Shown here: positions 40,262-50,500 of the stretch, in pieces
Layout: each line of letters starts with the position of its first letter
How positions within the stretch are numbered: the stretch's first letter is position 1
DNA from: DASQMT01 sp963827335
GTDB lineage: Bacteria; Actinomycetota; Thermoleophilia; Solirubrobacterales; Solirubrobacteraceae
DNA: 64,000 nucleotides
Direction of reading: 5' to 3'
NCBI GenBank assembly: GCA_963827335.1
Contig: CAWHAP010000014.1
Coordinates: 62,001 to 126,000 of the forward strand
The notes under the pieces: model-generated
Databases searched by the model: none
What the model saw: the letters and a program-made list of their open reading frames with translations, nothing else
What the model was told of the DNA's origin: nothing
Translations under genes and position numbers: made by a program

Positions 40262-43200
40262 ATGGCCACGGTCGGGTCGGAGAGAACGGGCGGCATGCGC
40301 GGGAAGCGCGCCGCGGGGCTGCTCGTCACGGCGGTCGCCGCCGCAGCGGGCCTGGTGCCGCTGCTCGGCTCCGAGGCGGGCGGGCACGGCGGGAGCGGCC
40401 ATCACGGCGGCCGCGACGCGGGCAAGCTGCTCTTCTTCGCGTCCGACGGCCTGCGCCAGGAGGCGGTCGCCAGGTACGCCGCCGAGGGCGCCGTGCCCGG
40501 CTTCCGCGCGCTCCTGCGCCACGGCGCCAAGGCGTCCGGCAACGGGCTCCTGACCCAGGCGCCGCCGAACACGGGCGCGGGCTGGTTCACGCTGGCCACG
40601 GGCGCGTGGCCGGGCGTCGCCGGCTCGACCAACAACACGTTCCACGTGAACGGCCAGCCGTTCGGCAACAGCACGTCGGCGCTCGGCTCGCCCAACGTGC
40701 TCCAGGCCGAGACGCTCGCCCAGTCGGCCGAGCGCGGCGGCAAGAAGGTCGCGCAGATCGAGTGGGCCGGCGGCCGTGCCGGCACGATCGCGGGGCCGAC
40801 GCTCGACTTCCGCAACTTCCGCTCGGGCCGCGGCGTGGCCACGAACTACATCGCGCCGACCGACGACCCCGGGTTCACCGCCGCGTTCGGCCTGCAGTTC
40901 GACCATCCGCAGGGCTTCGCCGGCCGGGATCCGTACCCGCAGGCCGCGCCGGCGGACGCCACGGGCTGGACGAACGTGCCCGAGTCCTTCAGCCCGCCCA
41001 AGGAGATGCGGCTGCGGGTGCTCGACGGCACCGTCGACAAGTACGGCCTGAACGCCTACCTCTACGACAGCCGCGACGACGGCCGCACGCGCTACGACCG
41101 CGTGCTCTTCTCGCCGACGAAGGACGGCGACGCCGCCGTCGGCGACCTGCGCGAGGGCGAGTGGGCCGACGTGAAGGTCAAGATCCAGGGCAGCGACCTC
41201 GACGGCAAGACGGGCGCGATGCTCGTCAAGGTCGAGCGGCTGGCCGGCGACCTCTCCGAGGTGCGCCTCTTCCACACGTCGGTGACCCGCGCGATCGCGA
41301 TCTGGCCGACGTGGCCGGGCGAGCCGGGCTTCACCGGCACGTTCGAGGACTACGTGGCCGAGCGCTTCCCGTCCTCGCAGGCCGGCGACTTCGCCGTGCT
41401 CGAGGCCGGCATCGTCAGCGAGGACACCTACATCGAGCAGGGCGCGTACTGGGAGACCGCCTACCGCCCGCTGATCAAGTACGTGCTCGACACCTACAAG
41501 CCTGACCTGGCGATGGTCGGCTACCCCGTGACCGACGAGGTGCAGCACCAGTTCCTCGGGCTCGTCACCAAGCGGCTGCCGAACGGCGCGCGCAACCCGG
41601 CGTACGACGACGTCCAGGTCAACGGCACGCCGGACGGCCGGGTCGCCGAGCGCAAGGCGTACATCCGCGACGCCTACAAGGGCAGCGACCGGACCATGCG
41701 CCTCGCGCAGCGGCGCATGCGCGACCGCGGCCTCACGACGTTCGTGTCGTCCGACCACGGCTTCGCGCCGCAGTTCGCGGCGATCGACGCGAGCAAGGTG
41801 CTCGTGGACCTCGGCCTGCTGTCGACGCCGCAGACGTCGAACTGCCGCCCGGCCGCGACCGAGACCATCGCCAAGGCGAAGGCCTGCTATGCGGGCGGAA
41901 CGGTCCAGATCTACCTCAACCTCGCCGGGCGCGACCCGGCGCCGGCCGCCGGCGGCCCGCCGCAGGTGCCGGCCAACCAGGAGGCAGCGGAGGTCGCCCG
42001 GATCAAGGCGGCGTTCCTCGCGCTGGAGGACCCGAACGACTGGACCGGCGACGGGCAGCCCGAGGGCTGGAAGGTCATCGACCGGGCCTACACCAAGGCC
42101 GAGGCGCGCTACATCCCGAACGGCGCGGACAGTACGGCCGACATGTCGCATCCGACCCGGACCGGCGACGTCGTGGTCTTCTCCGCGCCGCCCTACCAGT
42201 TCGACGCGGCGACGCCTGGCACGCTGATCGCGCGCTCGGCGTTCTTCGGCCAGCACGGCTACGTGCCGGACGTGCAGGACCTCGACACGAACACGAACAT
42301 GCGGGCCACGTTCCTCGCCGGAGGTGCGGCGATCCGCGGCGGCACGAAGCGCGGGGTGCGCAGCATCGACCTCGCGCCGACGGCCGCGTTCCTGCTCGAC
42401 GTCCCGGCACCGCAGCACAGCCAGGGCGTCGTGCGGCGCGACGTCGTCGGCGCCGGCCGGCGCTACACGCCGGTCTCGATCGTCGGGCTGAACGACTTCC
42501 ACGGCCAGCTCGATCCGTCGACGTTCACCATCGACGGGAAGGCGATCCCGGTCGGCGGCGCGGGCCAGCTCGCGACGCTGTTCGACGAGGAGGCGGACGC
42601 GCTGCCCGGCCGGACGCTGCTGCTGGCGGCCGGTGACAACGTCGGCGCCTCGCCGCCGACCTCGGCGCTGCTCGACGACATGCCCACCATCGACGTCGAG
42701 AACGCGTGGGGGCTCGACGCGACGAGCTTCGGCAACCACGAGTTCGACTTCGGGGTGGAGCGGATCCTGGCGCAGCAGGGCCGCAGCGACTTCCCGTGGC
42801 TCTCGGCGAACATCGTCGCGGAGGACACGGGCGAGGCGCCGGACTGGATCCAGCCATCGGCCGTGTTCCGCGTCAACGGCGTGCGCGTGGGCGTGATCGG
42901 CGCCACCGTGCGCACGACGCCGGAGCTGGTCCGGACCGGCAACACCGCGGGCCTCGCCTTCCTCGACGAGGCCGAGCGGATCGAGCGCGAGTCGCGCGCG
43001 CTGCGCCGGCGCGGCGTGCGCGTGCAGGTCGTGGTCATCCACGAGGGCGCAACGGTCGGCGCCAACGCGGTCGACGGCCAGCCCGCCGTGCCGTGGGACG
43101 GGCCGATCAAGGCCATCACCGAAGCGCTCGGGGATACGACCATCGACCTCGTCATCGCGGGCCACACGCACCGCGCGGCGAACACCGTGATCGCCGGTAT

Positions 43201-44029
43201 CCCGGTGGTCGAGGGCTTCAACGCGGGCGTCAGCTACTCCGTCGCGCAGTTGCTGGTGCGGCGCGGCGACGTGGCCTGGGCCGGCGCGGCGACCCGGGTG
43301 GCCAAGAACCAGGGCGTCGCCTCGCGCGCCGACGTCAAGGCGATCGTCGATGCGGCGGACGCCGAGACGGCACCGCAGCGCAACGAGGTCATCGGCACGC
43401 AGGTCGGTGACATCCTGCGCGACCCGACGCGGTTGAGCGAGTCGGCGATGGGCAACCTCGTCGCCGACGTGATCCGCCTGAAGTACCCGGACGCCGAGGC
43501 GGCCCTGACCAACTCCGGCGGCCTCCGGGCCGATCTCCGGTTCGCGCCGCCGGCGCCGCCGACGCAGGGCGGCGGGCCCGGCGAGATCACGTGGGGCGAG
43601 GCGTTCAACGTGCTCCCGTTCGCCAACCTCACGGCGCTCACCACGATCACGGGCGCGCAGCTCACCGCGGCGCTGCTCAACGGGTTCGCCCCGGCGTGCG
43701 ACCCGGCGTTCCCCGGCGGCACGGGCCGCTTCCCGCAGGTCTCGGGCCTGAAGATCACGTACCACTGCAACGGCACGACGCCGGTGGTGGACTCGGTCGG
43801 CCGCGCGCCCGACGGGCCGGGCGGCACGATCACCCCGATCGGCCCGGCGGACACGATCCGCATCGTCACCAACGACTTCATGCTCGGCGGTGGCGACGGC
43901 TACACGGCGCTCGCAGGGGGCACCGACGAGGTCCAGCCGGACGTGATGCTCGACGTGCTCGTGGAGTACATCCGCGCCAACTCGCCGGTCTCCGCGGCGG
44001 TCGAGGGGCGGATCGTCAGGGGGAGCTGA
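40262..44029 (+). CDS. Secreted type I phosphodiesterase fused to a UshA-like 5'-nucleotidase
   Basis: A 1255-residue exported protein. An N-terminal signal region (MRGKRAAGLLVTAVAAAAGL) and His/Gly-rich linker precede a phosphodiesterase/nucleotide-pyrophosphatase domain of the alkaline phosphatase superfamily: KLLFFASDGLR with nucleophile region GAGWFTLATG, and metal ligands in SSDHGF (D498/H499). From about residue 740 comes a calcineurin-like 5'-nucleotidase: GLNDFHGQL, GDNVGAS, FGNHEFDFG, IAGHTHR, followed by its C-terminal substrate domain (TNSGGLRADL, GEAFNVLPFANL, GGGDGYTAL). The two active sites could act in series, pyrophosphate bond then nucleoside 5'-phosphate. GGGGAG stands 6 nt before ATG. 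A hairpin terminator follows. Confidence 0.88.
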   Translation: MATVGSERTGGMRGKRAAGLLVTAVAAAAGLVPLLGSEAGGHGGSGHHGGRDAGKLLFFASDGLRQEAVARYAAEGAVPGFRALLRHGAKASGNGLLTQAPPNTGAGWFTLATGAWPGVAGSTNNTFHVNGQPFGNSTSALGSPNVLQAETLAQSAERGGKKVAQIEWAGGRAGTIAGPTLDFRNFRSGRGVATNYIAPTDDPGFTAAFGLQFDHPQGFAGRDPYPQAAPADATGWTNVPESFSPPKEMRLRVLDGTVDKYGLNAYLYDSRDDGRTRYDRVLFSPTKDGDAAVGDLREGEWADVKVKIQGSDLDGKTGAMLVKVERLAGDLSEVRLFHTSVTRAIAIWPTWPGEPGFTGTFEDYVAERFPSSQAGDFAVLEAGIVSEDTYIEQGAYWETAYRPLIKYVLDTYKPDLAMVGYPVTDEVQHQFLGLVTKRLPNGARNPAYDDVQVNGTPDGRVAERKAYIRDAYKGSDRTMRLAQRRMRDRGLTTFVSSDHGFAPQFAAIDASKVLVDLGLLSTPQTSNCRPAATETIAKAKACYAGGTVQIYLNLAGRDPAPAAGGPPQVPANQEAAEVARIKAAFLALEDPNDWTGDGQPEGWKVIDRAYTKAEARYIPNGADSTADMSHPTRTGDVVVFSAPPYQFDAATPGTLIARSAFFGQHGYVPDVQDLDTNTNMRATFLAGGAAIRGGTKRGVRSIDLAPTAAFLLDVPAPQHSQGVVRRDVVGAGRRYTPVSIVGLNDFHGQLDPSTFTIDGKAIPVGGAGQLATLFDEEADALPGRTLLLAAGDNVGASPPTSALLDDMPTIDVENAWGLDATSFGNHEFDFGVERILAQQGRSDFPWLSANIVAEDTGEAPDWIQPSAVFRVNGVRVGVIGATVRTTPELVRTGNTAGLAFLDEAERIERESRALRRRGVRVQVVVIHEGATVGANAVDGQPAVPWDGPIKAITEALGDTTIDLVIAGHTHRAANTVIAGIPVVEGFNAGVSYSVAQLLVRRGDVAWAGAATRVAKNQGVASRADVKAIVDAADAETAPQRNEVIGTQVGDILRDPTRLSESAMGNLVADVIRLKYPDAEAALTNSGGLRADLRFAPPAPPTQGGGPGEITWGEAFNVLPFANLTALTTITGAQLTAALLNGFAPACDPAFPGGTGRFPQVSGLKITYHCNGTTPVVDSVGRAPDGPGGTITPIGPADTIRIVTNDFMLGGGDGYTALAGGTDEVQPDVMLDVLVEYIRANSPVSAAVEGRIVRGS

Positions 44030-44036
44030 CGCGGAC

Positions 44037-44068
44037 GGGCTCGCCGGCGCTCAGGCGTCGGCGAGCCC
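44037..44068. terminator. Bidirectional terminator-like hairpin
   Basis: GGGCTCGCCG (44037-44046) pairs perfectly with CGGCGAGCCC (44059-44068) around a 12-nt loop that contains the TGA stop of the convergent response-regulator gene. It is the strongest stem in this gap and serves both the fused phosphodiesterase gene and the regulator. Confidence 0.6.
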
Positions 44069-44686
44069 TTCGCGCGCCGCGTACAGCGCGGCCTGCGTGC
44101 GGTCGGTCAGGTCGAGCTTGGCCAGCACGTGGCCGACGTGCGTCTTGACGGTCTTCTCGGCCACGCCGAGCTCGAGCGCGATGCGCTTGTTCGAGCGCCC
44201 GCGCGCGATCAGCCGGAGGACGTCGAGCTCGCGCGGGGTGAGGACGTCGAGCGCCCGCGGGCGGCCGCCCGCGGCCAGCTCCTCGACGACGCGCGTGGCG
44301 ACGGCGGGGGAGAGCGGCGCCTGCCCGGCGTGCGCCGTGCGGATCGCGCGGATGAGCTCGGCGGGCTCGGTGTCCTTGAGCAGGAACCCGGCCGCGCCGG
44401 AGCGCAGCGCGGCGAACAGCCGGTCGTCCTCGCCGAAGCTCGTGAGGACGAGCACCCGCGCGTCCGGGACGCGCTCGCGCAGGACCTTCAGCGCGGCGAC
44501 CCCGTCGAGCCGCGGCATCGCCAGGTCGAGCAGCACGACGTCGGGCGCGTGGCGCTGCGCGGCGTCGACCGCCGCCGCGCCGTCCGCGGCCTCGCCGACG
44601 ACCTCGACGTCGTCCTGCAGCTCCAGGTAGGTCCGCAGGCCCTGCCGCACCACGGCGTGGTCGTCGGCGATGAGGACGCGGATCAT
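44051..44686 (-). CDS. NarL/LuxR-family response regulator
   Basis: A 211-residue response regulator. The receiver has acidic residues in IADDH, phospho-acceptor Asp54 in VVLLDLAMP, Thr in VLTSF and Lys in FLLKD. The C-terminal LuxR helix-turn-helix reads LTPRELDVLRLIARGRSNKRIALELGVAEKTVKTHV. Its ATG overlaps the stop of the histidine kinase gene, so kinase and regulator are made together. Targets are unknown; the neighbouring genes are possible ones. Confidence 0.94.
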   Translation of the reverse strand: MIRVLIADDHAVVRQGLRTYLELQDDVEVVGEAADGAAAVDAAQRHAPDVVLLDLAMPRLDGVAALKVLRERVPDARVLVLTSFGEDDRLFAALRSGAAGFLLKDTEPAELIRAIRTAHAGQAPLSPAVATRVVEELAAGGRPRALDVLTPRELDVLRLIARGRSNKRIALELGVAEKTVKTHVGHVLAKLDLTDRTQAALYAAREGLADA

Positions 44687-45816
44687 GCGGGCACCTCCAG
44701 CCGCACGGTCGTGCCGGCGCCGGGACGGCTGTCGACCACGACCTGCCCGCCGAGCGCGGTGGCGCGCTCCTCCATCGACGTGAGGCCCAGCCGGCGGCCG
44801 CGCACCGCGGGCGACTCCGCGTCGAAGCCGCGCCCGTCGTCGGCGACGGTCAGCACGAGCCGCCCCCGCTCGGCCCCGAGCCGCACGGCGATGTGCTCCG
44901 CGCCGGCGTGCCGCAGCGCGTTCTGCAGCGCCTCCTGCGCGATCCGGAAGACCTCGCCCGCGACCTGCGCACGCAGGGCCGGGGGCGCGGCGACGGCGAG
45001 CTCGATCGCCTGACCCGACACGCGCCGCAGGACGTCGACGTGCTTGCGCAGCGCCTGGGCCAGCCCCTCGGCCTCCAGCGAGGCCGGGCGGAGCTCGAAG
45101 ACGACGGAGCGCAGCTCGTCCATCGCGCCGCGCGCGAGCTCCTGCACACGGCCGATCTGGTCGGCGGCGCCGGCGTCCCCGCTCGCCAGCAGCTCGCTCG
45201 CCGACTCGGCCGCGAGCACGACGCCGAACAGCTGCTGGGTGACCGAGTCGTGCAGCTCGCGGGCGAGCCGGTTGCGCTCCTCCACGATGCTCAGCTCGCG
45301 GCTGCGCTCGTGCAGGCGCGCGTTCTCGATCGCGAGCGCCGCGTGCGCGGCCAGGAGCGAGATCAGGCGCTCGTCGGCGTCGGTGAAGCCGGCCGCGCCC
45401 TCCCTGTCGGTGAGGTAGAGCGCGGCGAGGATGCGGCCGCGCGAGACGATCGGCACGCCGAGGAACGAGCGCATGTCGGGATGCGCGCGGGGCCACCAGC
45501 CGCGGAAGCGCGGATGGGTGTGGATGTCGTCGGTCCGGTAGGGCTCGGGCGACTCGAGCATCGCCCCGAGCAGGCCGTGCGTGCGCGGCAGCGGGCCCAT
45601 CGCCGCGATCAGCTCGTCGCTCATGCCGGAGGTGATGAAGCGGGCGAACGCGCCCTCGCCGTCCGGGATGCCGAGCGCCGCGTAGCGCGCGCCGCCGAGC
45701 TCGCGGGCGGCGTGGACGAGCTGCTGCAGCACGGGCTCGACCTCCCGCTCGGCGGCGAGGGCGAGCACCACGTCCGAGAGCGTGCGGAAGGCCGACGAGT
45801 CGCGGCGGTCGAGCAT
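44683..45816 (-). CDS. GAF-domain histidine kinase, HisKA_3 (DevS-like)
   Basis: A 377-residue soluble sensor kinase. An N-terminal GAF domain (VLQQLVHAARELGGARYAALGI ... SFLGVPIVSRGRILAALYLTD) is followed by the HisKA_3 phosphoacceptor ERNRLARELHDSVTQQL and an ATPase domain with the N-box QEALQNALRHAGA and G-box DDGRGF. There is no transmembrane segment, so it senses a cytoplasmic ligand or redox/gas signal as in DevS-type kinases. TACCGT ends 8 nt before ATG 45816 (leaderless). Confidence 0.93.
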   Translation of the reverse strand: MLDRRDSSAFRTLSDVVLALAAEREVEPVLQQLVHAARELGGARYAALGIPDGEGAFARFITSGMSDELIAAMGPLPRTHGLLGAMLESPEPYRTDDIHTHPRFRGWWPRAHPDMRSFLGVPIVSRGRILAALYLTDREGAAGFTDADERLISLLAAHAALAIENARLHERSRELSIVEERNRLARELHDSVTQQLFGVVLAAESASELLASGDAGAADQIGRVQELARGAMDELRSVVFELRPASLEAEGLAQALRKHVDVLRRVSGQAIELAVAAPPALRAQVAGEVFRIAQEALQNALRHAGAEHIAVRLGAERGRLVLTVADDGRGFDAESPAVRGRRLGLTSMEERATALGGQVVVDSRPGAGTTVRLEVPA

Positions 45817-45822
45817 CGCGGC

Positions 45823-47526
45823 CTACGGTACGCGGCGCGCGACCGCGAGCAGCGCGCGCGCCGCCATGCCGGTCGGCTCGATCGCGCCGGCGTCGGTCAC
45901 GCGCACGGGCGGCCGGGCGGGCCTGCGCCCCAGCCGCCAGCGCAGCTCGTCGAGCTTGCGGAACGGCGCCAGCAGCGGCGGCTCGCGCAGCTTCCAGACC
46001 GGGCATGGCCGCGCGGGCGAGCCCGTGGCGGCGAGGATCGCGTTGACCGCGCGGCGGGCCGCCTCGTTGGCGCCCTCCATCGTCGCGAGGTCGGTGTGCG
46101 TGCGCACGAAGTCGGCGGCGAGGAACAGGTTCGGGATCCGCGTCGCGGCCTCGGGCCGGTCGGCCCACGAGCCCTTCGTGTTGATCAGGAGCGGCTCGAG
46201 GTTCGTGGCGGCGGTCGGGTTGGGGAACTCGATCGCCGGGTCGAGGAACCAGTCGAGGACGTTCGCCGCCTCCAGCGACCCGTCGTCGATGTGGTCGGTC
46301 AGCTGGCCCCACACCTCCGTGCGGATCTCCTCGCGCGTGCAGGCCATGGCCACCTTGCCCGTGCGCCGGCCGGGGCGCTCCCACTCGGAGATGTCGACCG
46401 AGAGCACGCCCTCGACGCGCCCGTCGCCGCGCTGCTCGAGGTCGACGTCCGGCCAGAACTGGGCCTGCGAGATCGCCGTGAGCGCCCACTCGGAGTCGAT
46501 GAACAGCGCGTGCCCGTGCTGCAGCGGCACGTCGCGGTCGAGGTAGAACATCGCGCCGTTCATCCAGCGCGTGACGAGCCGCGGGAGGGCGGCGAGTCGC
46601 GGCTCCGCGGCGCGCAGCTCGGGCGAGACGAGCAGGCGCAGGCGCTCCACCGGCAGCGCGGCGACGTAGTGGTCGGCCGTGACGGCCTCCGGCCCGGCCG
46701 GTGTCTGCACCGTGACACCGGTGATGCGGTGGCCGTCGCACGCGATGCCGGCGACCCCGTGCTCGGCGTGCAGCGTCACCCCAAGCCCGCGGAGGTGCGC
46801 GAGCCACGGGTCGATCCATGCCTCGTTCGTCGGCATGTCGAGCACGCGGTCGGCCGCGCGCCCGCCGACGCGCGTGAGGTCCAGCACGAGCTGCGCGAGG
46901 ATCAGCCCGCCCGTGCGGGCGCTTATCTGGCGCGCCTGGGCGGCCACGAGCGTGCGCGTGAGGCCGTCGGCGAGGAACTTCTGGAACGCGGCGGTGCGGC
47001 GCTCGGCGCCGGTGTACTCCCACCAGCTCTGCTCCTCCCATTGCGCGAACCGGCGCGCGTCGCAGGACACGAGGAGGGTGATGAGCCGCTCGGTGAACAG
47101 GGCGAGCTCCTGCGGCGGGATGCCGGTCTGCGCGCCGACCTCGCGCACGAAGCGCGCGAGCACCTCGAGGTCGCCGGCCGACGACGGCGGGCCGGCCGGC
47201 GCGATCAGCTCGGGTCGCCCGCCCGCCTGCGCGAGCAGGATGGTCGTGGCCGGCACGAGATGGCCGGCGGCGGTCCCGGAGCCGTGCGGGATGCGGGCCA
47301 TCGTGTCCGGCAGATGCCGGTAGAACCCGGGGAAGAAGCGGAAGCCGTGCTCGGCCGGGAGGTCGGCGCGCCCGCCGGTGCCGGAGCCGGGCACGGGCAT
47401 CGAGCGCGCCTTGCCGCCGAAGTCGGGGCGCGTTTCGTACACGGCCACCGCGAAGCCGCGCTCAGCGAGTTCGTGCGCGGCGCTCAGGCCGCCGACCCCG
47501 CCGCCGAGCACCGCCACGGTCGTCAC
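45823..47526 (-). CDS. FAD-dependent desaturase/amine-oxidase-like protein
   Basis: A 567-residue flavoprotein of the phytoene desaturase/hydroxysqualene dehydroxylase superfamily. It starts with VAVLGGGVGGLSAAHELAERGFAV and an acidic strand end (VYETRPDFGGKARS); the AEHGFRFFPGFYRHLPDTM segment is characteristic of a carotenoid/hopanoid-related subgroup; the C-terminus has the FAD-contacting NLFLAADFVRT...TMEGANEAARRAV. No carotenoid or hopanoid gene is adjacent, so the substrate is open. GTG 47526 has both GGAGG and a -10-like TAAGGT (6 nt before the start). It lies 6 bp upstream of the kinase, probably cotranscribed. Confidence 0.85.
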   Translation of the reverse strand: MTTVAVLGGGVGGLSAAHELAERGFAVAVYETRPDFGGKARSMPVPGSGTGGRADLPAEHGFRFFPGFYRHLPDTMARIPHGSGTAAGHLVPATTILLAQAGGRPELIAPAGPPSSAGDLEVLARFVREVGAQTGIPPQELALFTERLITLLVSCDARRFAQWEEQSWWEYTGAERRTAAFQKFLADGLTRTLVAAQARQISARTGGLILAQLVLDLTRVGGRAADRVLDMPTNEAWIDPWLAHLRGLGVTLHAEHGVAGIACDGHRITGVTVQTPAGPEAVTADHYVAALPVERLRLLVSPELRAAEPRLAALPRLVTRWMNGAMFYLDRDVPLQHGHALFIDSEWALTAISQAQFWPDVDLEQRGDGRVEGVLSVDISEWERPGRRTGKVAMACTREEIRTEVWGQLTDHIDDGSLEAANVLDWFLDPAIEFPNPTAATNLEPLLINTKGSWADRPEAATRIPNLFLAADFVRTHTDLATMEGANEAARRAVNAILAATGSPARPCPVWKLREPPLLAPFRKLDELRWRLGRRPARPPVRVTDAGAIEPTGMAARALLAVARRVP

Positions 47527-47568
47527 TCGCGCACCTTACCTCCCGGTGGGTGGCATGATGGGCACGGG

Positions 47569-50500
47569 GTGGGAATCTCGATCCAGACGAGGGAGCACGC
47601 GGTTGCGCCGGTGCGCATCGCGTTGATGGAGCTCATCGCCGCGCGGCGACCGCGCGACGGCGCCGCGCTCGCGGAGTTCGCGAGCGCGTACCTGCGCCGC
47701 CTCTCGGCCGACAGCGCGCTCACGACGTCGCCGCAGGAGCTGTTCGCCGAGGTCAGCGGCGCGTTCGACTTCGCCGCCGGCCGCGGCGACCGGCCGATCC
47801 TCGTGCGCGCGTTCAACCCCGTCGCCGACCTGCACGGCTACGAGCGCCCGGGCAGCGTCCTGGAGACGAGCACCGAGGACCTGCCGTTCCTCGTGGACTC
47901 GGTCCGCGCCGCGCTCGCCGCCGAGGACCTCACGATCCACCGCGTGATGCACCCGGTCGTCGGCCTGGAGCGCAACGACGCCGGCGAGATCACCGGCGTG
48001 CTCCACCCGCGCGAGGCCAGCGCGCGCGAGTCGATCATGCACTTCGACCTCGACCAGCGGCTCGACGAGGCCGGCCTCGAGGCGCTCGCGGGCACGGTCC
48101 GGTCCGTCCTGGGCGACGTGCGCCGCGCGGTGCTCGACTTCCCGGCGATGGCCGACCGCGGCCGGCGCATGGTGCAGCTCGCCGGGGCGGGCGCGGCGCG
48201 CTACGCCGACGACGAGGTCGACGAGACGGTCGCCTTCCTCGAGTGGCTGCTCGCCGACCACTTCATCTTCCTGGGCTACCGCGAGTACAAGATCGCCGAC
48301 GACACGGTCGGCGTCGTGCCCGGCTCCGGGCTCGGCATCCTCGCCGACGAGGCGTCGTCGGCGTTCGCCCGGCCGCGGCCGCTCGCCGACCTGCCCGCCG
48401 ACATGCGCGAGCGGGTGCTCGAGGGCGACCTGCTGATCGTGTCCAAGACGAACCGGCTCTCCACGGTGCACCGGCGCGCGCGGATGGACTACGTCGGCGT
48501 GCGCAAGGTCGCCCACGACGGCCGCGTGACCGGCGAGGCGCGGATGCTCGGCCTCTTCACCACGAAGGCCTACGCCGAGCCCGCGTCGCAGACGCCGCTG
48601 CTCAACCGCAAGCTGCGCCAGATCCTGCGCCACGAGGACCTGATCGAGGGCTCGCACGACTACAAGGCCGCGGTCACGCTGTTCGACTCGTTCCCCAAGG
48701 ACGAGCTGTTCTCCGCCCGCACCGAGGACCTGCGCCGCGCGGTGGTCGAGCTGCTCTCGCTGGAGGGCGACCGGGTGCGGCTGCTCGGCCGCCGGTCGGG
48801 CGACGGCCGCTCCGTGTCGCTGATCGCGGCGCTGCCCGCCGCGCGTTACGACGCCGAGCTGCTCGACGCGTTCATCGAGCTGCTGCGCGAGCGCTTCGCC
48901 ACCGATGCGGTCGACACGCAGACGGTGCTGGGGGAGGGCGAGCGCGTCCGCGTCCACGCCACCGTCCATGCGCAGTCCGGCGTGCCCGACGTGCCGCTGC
49001 GCGACCTCGAGCAGGAGCTGATCGCGCTCACCCGCACGTGGGAGGACGGCCTGCGCGAGCAGCTCGTCGAGCGCTTCGGCGCGGCGCGCGGATCGGCGCT
49101 CGCCGCCACGTGGGGGCCGCGCTTCCCCGCCTACTACCGCGCGTCGGTCAAGCCGGCCATCGCGGTCGCCGACGTGCACTGCTTCGACCGGCTGGAGACG
49201 GAGGGCCAGCCGTTCGTCGTCGGGCTGGAGAACGAGCCCAACCGGACGCGCATCGCGCTCTACAAGACCGCCGGCAAGGTCGAGCTGGGCGACGCCATGC
49301 CGACGCTCGAGGACCTCGGGCTGCGGGTCGTCGAGGAGGTGCCGACGCGGCTGCTCGGCGGCGACGGCGACACCTGGGTGCAGGACTTCGGCGTGCTCGG
49401 CCCGGACGACCGGCCGCTCGACCTCGACGCCGTCGGCGACCGCGTGGGGGAGACGATCGCGGCTGTGCGGCGCGGCGACGCCGAGTCGGACACGCTCAAC
49501 CGCCTGGTGATCGTGGCGGGCCTGAACTGGCGCCAGATCAACATCCTGCGCGCCTACCGCATGTACCGCCAGCGGATCGGCTCGCGCTTCACGCAGGGCT
49601 ACCAGAACGACGTGCTGGCGGCCAACCCCGGCGTCACGGCCAAGCTGATGCGCTACTTCGAGCTGCGCTTCGACCCGGACCGGCCGCGCGACGCGGACGC
49701 CGAGGCGGCCCTGCGCGAGGAGATCGTCGCCGACCTCGACGAGGTGGCCTCGCTCGACCACGACCGCATCCTGCGCAACCAGCTCGGGCTCATCGATGCG
49801 ACGCTGCGCACGAACGCCTTCGACTCGGACCGGCAGGTCACGGCCTTCAAGCTGCGCTCCGCCGACGTCCCCGCGATCCCGCAGCCCGCCCCGCTGTTCG
49901 AGATCTACGTCTACTCGCCGGCGATGGAGGGCATCCACCTGCGCGGCGGCGAGGTCGCCCGCGGCGGCATCCGCTGGTCCGACCGGCAGGACTACCGGAC
50001 CGAGGTCTTCGGGCTGATGCGCGCCCAGGTCACCAAGAACGCCGTGATCGTCCCGGCCGGTGCCAAGGGCGGCTTCTACCTCAAGCGGCCGCCGGCGGAC
50101 CGCGACGAGCTCAAGGCCGAGGTCGAGCGCCAGTACGTCCGCTACATCGGCGGGCTGTTGGAGCTGACCGACAACCTCGTCGAGGGCGAGGTCGTCCATC
50201 CCGAGCGGGTGCGGGTGCTCGACGCGGACGACACCTACCTCGTCGTCGCTGCCGACAAGGGGACCGCGACGTTCTCCGACACCGCCAACCGCGTGAGCGA
50301 GGAGCGCGGCTTCTGGCTCGGCGACGCGTTCGCCTCGGGCGGCTCCAGCGGCTACGACCACAAGGCGCTCGGGATCACCGCGCGCGGTGCGTGGGAGTCG
50401 GTCAAGCGCCACTTCGCCGAGCTCGACGTCGACGTCGCGACGGACCCGTTCACCGTGGTCGGCATCGGCGACATGTCGGGCGACGTGTTCGGCAACGGGA

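Noticed and set aside
39935..43765. Very long antisense open frames (e.g. 1276 codons opposite the phosphodiesterase/nucleotidase)
   Set aside because: Such frames arise because high GC makes stop codons rare in antisense. Their translations lack domain signatures and are dominated by Arg, Ala, Gly and His.
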